Shown: positions 1 to 5,183 of the stretch, one piece after another | Position numbering within the stretch: position 1 is the stretch's first letter | Layout: each line of letters starts with the position of its first letter | Assembly (NCBI GenBank): GCA_018712225.1 | Contig: DVHH01000096.1 | Coordinates: 1 to 8,299 of the forward strand | Direction: 5' to 3' | Source: Scatomorpha intestinigallinarum | GTDB taxonomy: Bacteria > Bacillota > Clostridia > Oscillospirales > Oscillospiraceae | Length of the DNA stretch: 8,299 nucleotides | Made by a program: the position numbers and the translations under genes | The notes under the pieces: generated by a model | Told to the model about the DNA's origin: nothing | The model's database searches: none | What the model saw: the letters and a program-made list of their open reading frames with translations, nothing else

Positions 1-100
1 AAATCCGTCCGCGAAGCGGACACCTCAGCGGCCGAGTGGCACCTCCCGCGCGAGTGGGAGAGGCGGGTGGGTCCCGAAACCTCACGGGGGCGCCACCACC
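1..100. repeat. Intergenic hairpin-rich segment at left edge
   Basis: No gene is visible here. The segment holds two small inverted repeats: GTCCGC/GCGGAC around a GAA loop (7-21), and CTCCC/GGGAG (43-47 with 56-60) around an 8-base loop. Together with the repeat that follows, it resembles the non-coding palindromic filler found between genes in GC-rich clostridia. Whether it is one repeat family member or unrelated hairpins cannot be told from a single copy. Confidence 0.45.
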
Positions 101-212
101 CCAAAAGCGCCTTTCTTTGGGGCTCCACCCCGTTTCTTTGGGCAAGCACCAAAGAAATGGGGTGGAATCGCAGCACCAACGTAAAGTCCAGCAGGACAAA
201 ACGGCGAGTTCC
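101..212 (+). repeat. Dispersed intergenic repeat, copy A (full-length form)
   Basis: This stretch is related, in reverse complement, to 8042-8131. The conserved parts are an outer block (CCAAAAGCGCC at 101-111), a core built from CCAAAGAAA/TTTCTTTGG words and GGGGTGGAA, then CGCAG, and a far block near 196-212 (CAAAACGGCG, GTTCC). Inside copy A, CCACCCCGTTTCTTTGG (125-140) and CCAAAGAAATGGGGTGG (149-165) form a long imperfect palindrome with a short loop, so it would fold as a hairpin on either strand. It encodes nothing convincing. It is about 20 bp longer than the other copy, the extra bases lying beside a repeated TTTCTTTGG word. Confidence 0.75.
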
Positions 213-241
213 TAAAACCCAACCCCCCCGCGGAGGGGTTT
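213..241 (-). terminator. Probable rsmE terminator
   Basis: On the minus strand AACCCC and GGGGTT (plus 235-240 and 221-226) can pair around a GC-rich loop about 24 nt past the rsmE stop, followed by GGGTTTT. The stem is short and the T run is only four long and interrupted, so this is a moderate-strength call. It directly abuts repeat copy A. Confidence 0.45.
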
Positions 242-264
242 CGGCTTTCAAGCAAAAATCACAC

Positions 265-1002
265 TCACAGTTCCCCCGCGGCGTACATTATGGCGCTGAC
301 GGCCACTACGGGCGCGGTCTCGCAGCGGAGGATGCGCTCGCCCATGGAGCAGAGGGTCAGGCCGCAGACTCGCGCCATCTTCGCTTCGGCTTCTGTGAAG
401 CCGCCCTCCGGGCCGGTGACCACGCTGGCCGTTTTGAACTCCCCCGCCGCTTCTATCGCCTGCTTCAGCGGCGAGCGCCCCTCGCCTGTCTCGTACATGA
501 AAAGCTTCGCCTCCGCCTTTATGGCGCGGTTCAGCATCTCCACATAGCTGTGCTCATACTCCACGGTCGGTATCTTCCCCCGCCCGGACTGCTGCGCCGC
601 AGCCTCGGCTATGCGGGAAAAGCGCTCCAGCTTCTTCTCCATGCTCCGCCCGTCCGGACGCGCCACACAGCGCTCGCAGTTGAAGAACACTATGCCCGAG
701 GCGCCGGCCTCGATGCACTTCTGCACCAGGAAATCCGCCCGCTCGCCCTTCGGCAGACCGGCGTACACCGTCACCTCCACGCGCGGCTCCCCCCGGCAGG
801 GGACGACCTCCAGCACCTCGGCCTCCGCCTCCTCCGGGCCGGAGCTCACGAGACGGCAGCGGTAATCCGTGCCCTTGCCGTCGCAGATGACTACGTCCTC
901 GCCCGGACGCATCCTCAAAACGCGGATGTGCTCCGCGTCCTGCCCGCGTATCACGGCGCGCCCGCCGAATATATTCGTGCCGGTCATGAAAAACCTTGCC
1001 AT
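265..1002 (-). CDS. rsmE: 16S rRNA (uracil-1498-N3)-methyltransferase RsmE
   Basis: The product is an SPOUT-class, SAM-dependent enzyme that methylates N3 of U1498 (E. coli numbering) in helix 44 of 16S rRNA, acting on the assembled small subunit in the cytoplasm. At 245 residues it has the normal family length. An N-terminal PUA-like domain (about 1-70) precedes the knotted catalytic domain. Family motifs visible are LPKGERADFLVQK (83-95), ERCV (110-113), EAAAQQSGR (133-141), the SAM-binding GPEGGF (197-202) and RILRCETAP (223-231). The ATG start is supported by GGAGGG seven bases upstream (1010-1015). It is transcribed alone, away from the ferritin-like gene, from a good sigma-70-type promoter at 1056-1084. 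In many Firmicutes rsmE sits beside prmA or dnaJ, but neither is adjacent here. Identification is secure. Confidence 0.96.
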   Translation of the reverse strand: MARFFMTGTNIFGGRAVIRGQDAEHIRVLRMRPGEDVVICDGKGTDYRCRLVSSGPEEAEAEVLEVVPCRGEPRVEVTVYAGLPKGERADFLVQKCIEAGASGIVFFNCERCVARPDGRSMEKKLERFSRIAEAAAQQSGRGKIPTVEYEHSYVEMLNRAIKAEAKLFMYETGEGRSPLKQAIEAAGEFKTASVVTGPEGGFTEAEAKMARVCGLTLCSMGERILRCETAPVVAVSAIMYAAGEL

Positions 1003-1055
1003 ATGCCGTCCCTCCGCCTGTCTGTTCCTGTGCCGCCCTCCCGGGGCTCTACTGG

Positions 1056-1084
1056 ATTATCTCATATTGTTCACCGCATTTCAA
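1056..1084 (-). promoter_or_regulatory. Predicted rsmE promoter
   Basis: Read on the minus strand: -35 TTGAAA (1084-1079), a 17-bp spacer, and -10 GATAAT (1061-1056), each five of six to the housekeeping consensus. Transcription would start near 1049, giving a leader of about 45 nt before the rsmE ATG. The element overlaps the opposing promoter at 1070-1098. Confidence 0.7.
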
Positions 1085-1098
1085 GCGCGGCATAGTAT
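1070..1098 (+). promoter_or_regulatory. Predicted promoter of the ferritin-like gene
   Basis: TTCACC (1070-1075), a 17-bp spacer and TAGTAT (1093-1098) give four of six matches in each box. The start would fall about ten bases before the GGAGG at 1115-1119. The -35 box lies inside the spacer of the rsmE promoter on the other strand. Confidence 0.5.
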
Positions 1099-1127
1099 GT
1101 AGCAGGAACATAGTGGAGGTCGGTACC

Positions 1128-1604
1128 ATGACAGACAGCACGAGAGCGGCACTCGAAGGCTTCAGCGAGGTCTGGGCGCGCGTGCGCGGCGAAGGCGGAG
1201 CGGCGGAGGGCTCCGGCTCCGAGCTGGAGGTCCTCCGGGAATTCATTGCAGACGAGAGCTGCGCGGCGGCCTTTTACGAGGCGTCGGCCCGGCGCTTCGG
1301 GCGGTTTTCATCGAGGCTGAGGGCCATAGCCTGCGAGGAACGCCGTCATCTTCGCGCGCTCCAGGCGGAGCATTTCCTGCTCACCGGCGAAATATGCCTG
1401 CCCCCCGCCTCCTGTCCCCTGCCCTGCGGCGGACTGCGCATCCTGCGCACGGCATGGCTGGACGAGAGGAGCGCAGCCGAGGCCTATTTGAAGGCCGCAG
1501 ACACGGCCTCAAGCGCCTCCCTGGCCGCCGTATACCGCTGCAACGCCGCCGACGAGGAGCGCCATTCGGAAATTTTAAGGGAAATCATCCTCTGCGCGCT
1601 GTAA
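1128..1604 (+). CDS. Ferritin-like (rubrerythrin-type) di-iron domain protein
   Basis: A 158-residue cytoplasmic protein predicted to fold as a four-helix ferritin-like bundle with a two-iron centre. Candidate ligands are E43 (ADESCAAAFY), E71 and H74 (EERRH), E113 (LDERSAAEAY) and E143/H146 (EERH), i.e. the pseudo-twofold E, ExxH, E, ExxH pattern of rubrerythrin-like proteins. The C-terminal rubredoxin domain of true rubrerythrins is absent. An unusual loop between the two helix pairs carries three cysteines (C90, C96, C100). Such proteins often act in peroxide or oxygen detoxification in anaerobes, but the substrate is unknown here. The ATG at 1128 is chosen over an in-frame one at 996 because it follows GGAGG by eight bases and because the longer form would run through both promoters and into rsmE. 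Confidence 0.82.
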   Translation: MTDSTRAALEGFSEVWARVRGEGGAAEGSGSELEVLREFIADESCAAAFYEASARRFGRFSSRLRAIACEERRHLRALQAEHFLLTGEICLPPASCPLPCGGLRILRTAWLDERSAAEAYLKAADTASSASLAAVYRCNAADEERHSEILREIILCAL

Positions 1605-1618
1605 AATTCAACTTCCTC

Positions 1619-1647
1619 TTGACTTTGGCGCGATTTTCATTTATTAT
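1619..1647 (+). promoter_or_regulatory. Promoter of the tRNA-Ser gene
   Basis: TTGACT (1619-1624), exactly 17 bases, then TATTAT (1642-1647): five of six in each hexamer. It lies 42 bp before the mature tRNA, starts just after the ferritin-like stop codon, and would give a leader of roughly 35 nt to be trimmed by RNase P. The AT-rich patch stands out from the GC-rich surroundings. Confidence 0.78.
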
Positions 1648-1689
1648 ATGTGGGCGTCAACTGGATAAGGCACAGTTCGAGCAGCGCGT

Positions 1690-1781
1690 GGAGATGTCGC
1701 GTAGTTGGTCGAGCGCGCACGATTGGAAATCGTGTAAGGGTCAAAAGCCCTTCGAGAGTTCGAATCTCTCCATCTCCGCCA
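1690..1781 (+). tRNA. tRNA-Ser(GGA)
   Basis: The 92-nt cloverleaf can be drawn completely. Acceptor stem GGAGATG (1690-1696) pairs with CATCTCC (1771-1777); D stem GCG/CGC (1699-1701, 1714-1716); anticodon stem CACGA/TCGTG with loop TTGGAAA (1723-1729) and anticodon GGA at 1725-1727, reading UCC and UCU. A long variable arm AAGGG/CCCTT (1736-1752) marks it as a class II tRNA. The T stem is GAGAG/CTCTC around TTCGAAT (1759-1765). Discriminator G at 1778 and an encoded CCA (1779-1781) complete it. The long arm plus G73 fit serine identity. Confidence 0.97.
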
Positions 1782-1813
1782 AAGTCCCGCACCCTGGGGT
1801 GCGGGACTTTTTT
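1781..1813. terminator. Strong terminator of tRNA-Ser, shared with convergent tspO
   Basis: AAAGTCCCGCACC pairs with GGTGCGGGACTTT around CTGG, giving a 13-bp GC-rich stem, followed on the plus strand by six T (1808-1813). It begins at the last base of the tRNA CCA, with no spacer. On the minus strand the same stem follows the tspO stop directly, though only three T end it there, so termination in that direction is likely weaker. Confidence 0.88.
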
Positions 1814-2277
1814 CATCTGTTCAGCAGCCAGATCCCGGCGTTGAGGTAGGCCGCGAAGGCGAGCCAGATGAGGTACGGGGCCTGGAGCCTGGCCGCGGGA
1901 CGGTCTACGCGGTCAAAGGCGGCGGTCATGGCCGCGGCGAGGCCAAAGAGCAGCAGCAGGACCAGAAGCGCCACAAAGTACGCCCCGGCGAGGAAGAACA
2001 CCAGCGTCCAGGCGAAATTCACCGCCAACTGCACCCACCAGAGCCTCTCCGCCCGCTTGACGCCCGGGCCGCCTTTGTTTTTCACCGCCGCGAGCCCGAC
2101 GCCCATGAGGATATAGAGCGCCGTCCACACGATGGGGAACACCGCTGCCGGCGGACTGAGCGGCGGCTTTTCCAGCAGGGGGAAGACCTCCTTCACGCTC
2201 TGCCGCGTGATGAGGCCTGAAAGCGCGCCGACGCCAACCGCCACAGCGGGGTAGACGATATAATAGCTTTTTTTCAA
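1813..2277 (-). CDS. tspO: TspO/MBR family membrane protein
   Basis: A 154-residue integral membrane protein of the TspO/peripheral benzodiazepine receptor family, which binds porphyrins, cholesterol-like ligands and related molecules; its bacterial role is linked to tetrapyrrole and stress responses and is not settled. Five hydrophobic helices are visible (about 5-24, 44-65, 79-97, 98-118, 131-152). Family signatures are KPPLSPP (37-43), FPIVWTALYILMG (47-59), QLAVNFAWTLVFF (83-95) and APYLIWLAFAAYLNAGIWLLN (133-153). The start codon is TTG, supported by GGGAGG seven bases upstream and by the match to the usual family N-terminus. It is monocistronic, between the terminator of the large operon and the tRNA terminator it meets head-on. 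No convincing promoter is seen in 2291-2340. Confidence 0.94.
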   Translation of the reverse strand: MKKSYYIVYPAVAVGVGALSGLITRQSVKEVFPLLEKPPLSPPAAVFPIVWTALYILMGVGLAAVKNKGGPGVKRAERLWWVQLAVNFAWTLVFFLAGAYFVALLVLLLLFGLAAAMTAAFDRVDRPAARLQAPYLIWLAFAAYLNAGIWLLNR

Positions 2278-2284
2278 ACGAGGG

Positions 2285-2290
2285 CCTCCC
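2285..2290 (-). promoter_or_regulatory. Ribosome site fixing the TTG start of tspO
   Basis: GGGAGG on the minus strand, seven bases before TTG (2277-2275). No in-frame ATG or GTG lies nearby that would keep the conserved first helix, so this site decides the start. Confidence 0.75.
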
Positions 2291-2338
2291 TTCTGCTATA
2301 TGTTATTTCCCGTTTGTCCCCCGAGATTCCAAAAGCGC

Positions 2339-2372
2339 AAAAAAATGCCGCGGGCTTTTGCCCGCGGCATTT
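2339..2372 (-). terminator. Rho-independent terminator of the six-gene operon
   Basis: On the minus strand AAATGCCGCGGGC (2372-2360) pairs with GCCCGCGGCATTT (2355-2343) around a four-base loop, followed by a run of seven T (2345-2339). It starts nine bases past the stop codon of the last gene. A textbook terminator. Confidence 0.93.
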
Positions 2373-2381
2373 CGCGTTTGA

Positions 2382-4151
2382 TCATTCGAAGCTGTACTCC
2401 ACCGTCGCGGCGGCGTACCACTTTCCGCTGGCCTTTATAAAGGCCACCTCGCAGCTGCCCGCCAGCTCATCGTCATTGTAGAGCAGCACGGTGCAGGTGT
2501 AGAGGTTATCGCCGTAGGCCACGAAGCCCGTGACCTCGACCTCATCATAGCTGCCGGCCGCAACGCCGCCGGAGGGCAGACGGGAGCTGTACTCCGATGC
2601 CAGGCGCGTCCCCAGGGGCGTACCGCCGTACATGTAGGGCAGGATGTTGTAGTAGTTCGTGTCTATCTTCTCGTCCTTGTTCGCGGCAAAGGCGGAGTAG
2701 AGCTCATAGAATTTCTCCGCGTAGTCGCGCTGCGAGCTCTCAAGCTCCGCGTCGGGCGCGGGCTGGAAGACGTAGGCGCCGTCCTGCAGATAGGGGGCGG
2801 AGAGCTCCGCGCCGGAGGCGTCCACAGCACTTATCTCGGGCGTGAGGTGCAGGCCGCCTATCTCCCAGGCCTCCATGGCCGGAGCCTCGCCATAGCTCTC
2901 CAGGCCCTCGAAGAGGGCGAGGGTCACGCTATCGCCGGTCTTATAGCTCTCGTCGAGCTCCACGCCGTTTATGCTGAGCGCCGCGCCCTCGGGGGCGTAG
3001 ACGGTGACGCTCACTTCGCCCTCGGGCAGGGGGAAGACCGCCCCGTCCCGGTCGGAGCTCACGGCCTCAAGCTGTTCGCCCGACGCCGAGGTGGCGGCTA
3101 TCTCCACCGTGCCGTAGATGCCCTGGATGTCGTAGCGGCAAAGCAGCTCCGCAGCCTCGGGCTCCAGCTCGGGCAGGACGGAAGCGTCCGGCGCCTCGGA
3201 GCTTATGTAGCTCTCCCCGACGGTGATGCCGTTGAGCGTCACTGTAGCGTCCGCGGGCGCTGTTATGCTGATGCTGCGGGACGCAGGCGCGATGAACTCG
3301 GCCAGCAGCTCGACCTTGTCTATGGACATGTACTCCAGCCCGAAGCCGGCCTCGCCGCCCGCCTGGGGCGACATATAGACCCGGCAGAGCTCTATGCCGT
3401 TCACGGAAACGAGGTAGATGGGCGCTTCGTCCGTGTAGCCCTCGTCCTCCACATAGCTCATCTGCCCGTCGCGCAGCAGGCTGAGGCAGAGCTCGTCCAC
3501 GAGGGCGCTCTCCGTCTCGAACTCGGAGGGCGACACGACAAAGGAGCTAGTGACCGCCGTCTCCCAATACTGCTCGTTGGCCATCTGCTCGAACTGCTCC
3601 ATGACGTTCTCAGGGCGCGTGAACTCATAGGCTTCGAGGTACTTCCAGAGCACGGCGAGGCCCGCCGCGATGACGACGAGCAGGACCAGCGCGTAGAGGA
3701 TGAGCGCGCGGGCAAAACCGCCGCGCCTGACGGGCGGTTCCTCTTCTTCTGGGGGCGGGTTCCATTTTATCTCGGGGGCCTGGCGGCGGACCGGCTTGGG
3801 CCTGGCCTCCCTCTGGGCGGGGACGGGGCGCGCCTCATCGGTCTCCCGGCGCTCTTTGGCGGGGCGGCGCTCACGCTTCGCGGGCGGCTGTTCCTCTGCG
3901 GAGGCGCCTGTTCCGGCGGCCCTGGGCGCGGCGGCCTTCGGCTCGGGCTCCTGCGCCTTCTCAGCCCTGGCCGCGCGGCGCGGGGCCGGCCTTTCCTCAG
4001 CCGGTTCCGGCCTGTCCTCCACCGCCGTGGGTGCGGCGGGACGCGGCGCGGGCGTGCCGTCCAGATCCCGGCGGATGGATTCGAGGAAGCTGTCGAAATC
4101 CTCGTCCGCGGACAGTCCGGTGAAATCAAAGCCCTTGTTCTCTTCGCTCAT
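2382..4151 (-). CDS. Membrane-anchored extracytoplasmic protein, unknown function (TcaA-like layout)
   Basis: A 589-residue protein I cannot assign to a characterised family. Residues 1-30 are acidic, 31-140 form a disordered cytoplasmic region rich in Pro, Ala, Glu and Arg, and RRGG (142-145) precedes one membrane helix (about 147-168), so the remaining 420 residues should lie outside the membrane. There, residues 175-290 look like a compact alpha/beta domain. Two related beta segments follow, SISITAP..VTLNG..VGESY (293-315) and VSVTVYAP..LSING..LDESY (380-403), resembling PEGA/immunoglobulin-like repeats. The C-terminal part (475-589) looks NTF2-like. This order of disordered tail, helix, beta modules and NTF2-like end recalls TcaA-type cell-envelope proteins, but that is a layout comparison, not proven homology. 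It starts three bases after the upstream stop, with GAGGGG as ribosome site, and is last in its operon. Confidence 0.85.
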   Translation of the reverse strand: MSEENKGFDFTGLSADEDFDSFLESIRRDLDGTPAPRPAAPTAVEDRPEPAEERPAPRRAARAEKAQEPEPKAAAPRAAGTGASAEEQPPAKRERRPAKERRETDEARPVPAQREARPKPVRRQAPEIKWNPPPEEEEPPVRRGGFARALILYALVLLVVIAAGLAVLWKYLEAYEFTRPENVMEQFEQMANEQYWETAVTSSFVVSPSEFETESALVDELCLSLLRDGQMSYVEDEGYTDEAPIYLVSVNGIELCRVYMSPQAGGEAGFGLEYMSIDKVELLAEFIAPASRSISITAPADATVTLNGITVGESYISSEAPDASVLPELEPEAAELLCRYDIQGIYGTVEIAATSASGEQLEAVSSDRDGAVFPLPEGEVSVTVYAPEGAALSINGVELDESYKTGDSVTLALFEGLESYGEAPAMEAWEIGGLHLTPEISAVDASGAELSAPYLQDGAYVFQPAPDAELESSQRDYAEKFYELYSAFAANKDEKIDTNYYNILPYMYGGTPLGTRLASEYSSRLPSGGVAAGSYDEVEVTGFVAYGDNLYTCTVLLYNDDELAGSCEVAFIKASGKWYAAATVEYSFE

Positions 4152-4154
4152 GTC

Positions 4155-4571
4155 TCATTCCCCCTCGCCTGAAGCGTCCTGCTCCGGAGCCTCGCTCCCG
4201 GCAGGCTCTTCACTTTCCGCCGGCGCGTCGCTCTCTACAGGCTCGGCGCTCTCAGCCGGCGCGTCGCTCTCGGCTGGCGCGGCGCTCTCCACGGGCTCCT
4301 CGCTCTGCACGGGCGTCTCTTCCGGCGCGAGAATGGCTTCGATCTCGTCCTCTGGGACGAAAAGCCCCGCCAGGAAGGAAAGCCCGCTGTCCGAGGCGCG
4401 CTGCACGAACACCTCCCGCGCCGCGGGAGAGGGTCCCTTCGTGATTATAAACACCGCCGCCAGCACCGCGATGACGGCGCAGGCCAGCGTCACGCCGACG
4501 AAGGCAAAGACTCTCCCGGCGACCCGGCCGGCTCCGCCCTCGTCGAGCTGCATCTTGTCTTCCCTGCTCAT
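4155..4571 (-). CDS. Small membrane protein with acidic hexapeptide-repeat tail
   Basis: A 138-residue protein of unknown function. A short charged cytoplasmic start with R16 and R20 leads into one hydrophobic helix (about 21-43), so the C-terminus should face outward. The segment after the helix, KGPSPAAREVFV..LSFLAGLFVPEDEIEAIL (45-81), looks folded and resembles, from memory, the membrane-proximal part of clostridial phosphodiester-glycosidase proteins, but that catalytic domain is absent. Residues 90-131 are seven tandem six-residue units of the form S-[DEA]-[AE]-P-[AV]-E, making a stiff acidic Pro-rich stalk. The ATG follows AAGGGAG. It lies between the phosphatase gene (30-nt gap) and the 589-residue membrane protein (3-nt gap), which has a similarly biased region, suggesting a joint envelope role. 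Confidence 0.78.
   Translation of the reverse strand: MSREDKMQLDEGGAGRVAGRVFAFVGVTLACAVIAVLAAVFIITKGPSPAAREVFVQRASDSGLSFLAGLFVPEDEIEAILAPEETPVQSEEPVESAAPAESDAPAESAEPVESDAPAESEEPAGSEAPEQDASGEGE
4179..4304 (-). repeat. Tandem 18-bp/36-bp coding repeat
   Basis: Encodes the seven S-x-x-P-x-E units of the small membrane protein. Similarity is visible in the DNA too: GCCGGCGCGTCGCTCTC occurs at 4219-4235 and again at 4255-4271, exactly 36 bp (two units) apart, which points to growth by unit duplication rather than only protein-level bias. Confidence 0.8.
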
Positions 4572-4601
4572 ATTTCTTCTCCCTTCCGTGAGAGTTTTGT
4601 C

Positions 4602-5183
4602 CTATTTATTGAAGTACAGCAGTCTGGCCTTGCCCTCGCCCAGCTCGACGCAGCTCCAGCAGCCCTGCTCGAACCAGAGGCGGTTCACAGCGGAATCCGG
4701 CATCTCCAGGAGCAGCATCATGATGGTGGAAAGCGGCCCGTTGTGCGCCACGAGCAGGGTGTCCCGACCGCCTGCGGCGGCGCGCTCTATGACGTTGAGG
4801 ACGCGGCCGCGCAGGCTATCAAAGCTCTCGCCCCCCGGCGGGACAACGGTGGTCCAGTCGTTCAGCATGGCGCGCACCAGCTCCGGCTGCTCGGCTATCA
4901 TCTGCTCGAAGGGGCGGTTTTCAAACTCGCCCATGTCCTGCTCCATGAGCCCGTCGTCGAGCTCTATGCGCACGCTGCGCCCGGCCAGGGCGAGGCGCGC
5001 GGTCTCCGCCGCGCGGATGAGCGGGCTGGAGATGCACAGGTCTATGTGCTCCCCCGCGAGCTTTTCTCCCACTTCGCGGGCCTGACGGCAGCCCTTTTCG
5101 GTGAGCGAGCAGTCCGTGCGCCCGTAAAGGCGGCGCTGGACGTTGCACTCGGATTCTCCGTGTCTGACGAGATACAGCTTCAT
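4602..5183 (-). CDS. Histidine phosphatase family protein (phosphoglycerate-mutase-like)
   Basis: A 193-residue cytoplasmic enzyme of the branch-1 histidine phosphatase family, which forms a phosphohistidine on the catalytic histidine. The signature LVRHGES (5-11) supplies R7 and nucleophile H8. Other expected pocket residues are R57 in SSPLIRAAETA, acid E81 in LMEQDMGEFE, and H147 in VAHNGP. PGGESFDSLRGRV (116-128) is typical of small phosphatases such as alpha-ribazole phosphatase (CobC) or GpmB-like proteins rather than glycolytic mutase, but the substrate cannot be fixed from sequence. The ATG overlaps the cinA stop as ATGA and has AGGAGAGG eight bases upstream, so translation is probably coupled to cinA. 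Confidence 0.9.
   Translation of the reverse strand: MKLYLVRHGESECNVQRRLYGRTDCSLTEKGCRQAREVGEKLAGEHIDLCISSPLIRAAETARLALAGRSVRIELDDGLMEQDMGEFENRPFEQMIAEQPELVRAMLNDWTTVVPPGGESFDSLRGRVLNVIERAAAGGRDTLLVAHNGPLSTIMMLLLEMPDSAVNRLWFEQGCWSCVELGEGKARLLYFNK

Noticed and set aside
67..1095. 342-codon plus-strand frame across the repeat and rsmE
   Set aside because: It spans repeat copy A and the antisense of the clear rsmE gene, with no ribosome site or family motif.
1690..1781. tRNA-Ser as an integration site for a mobile element
   Set aside because: No integrase, no duplicated tRNA 3' end and no foreign-looking cargo are visible on either side within the window.
4179..4304. CRISPR-like array
   Set aside because: The 18/36-bp periodic units are contiguous and in frame within a coding sequence; there are no unique spacers and no cas genes.
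2847..5085. Long plus-strand open frames (2847-4172 and 3700-5085) opposite the membrane protein and phosphatase genes
   Set aside because: They are antisense to genes with recognisable domains, lack ribosome sites, cross gene borders, and their low-complexity peptides mirror the Pro/Glu/Ser-rich coding on the other strand. GC-rich DNA commonly gives such frames.
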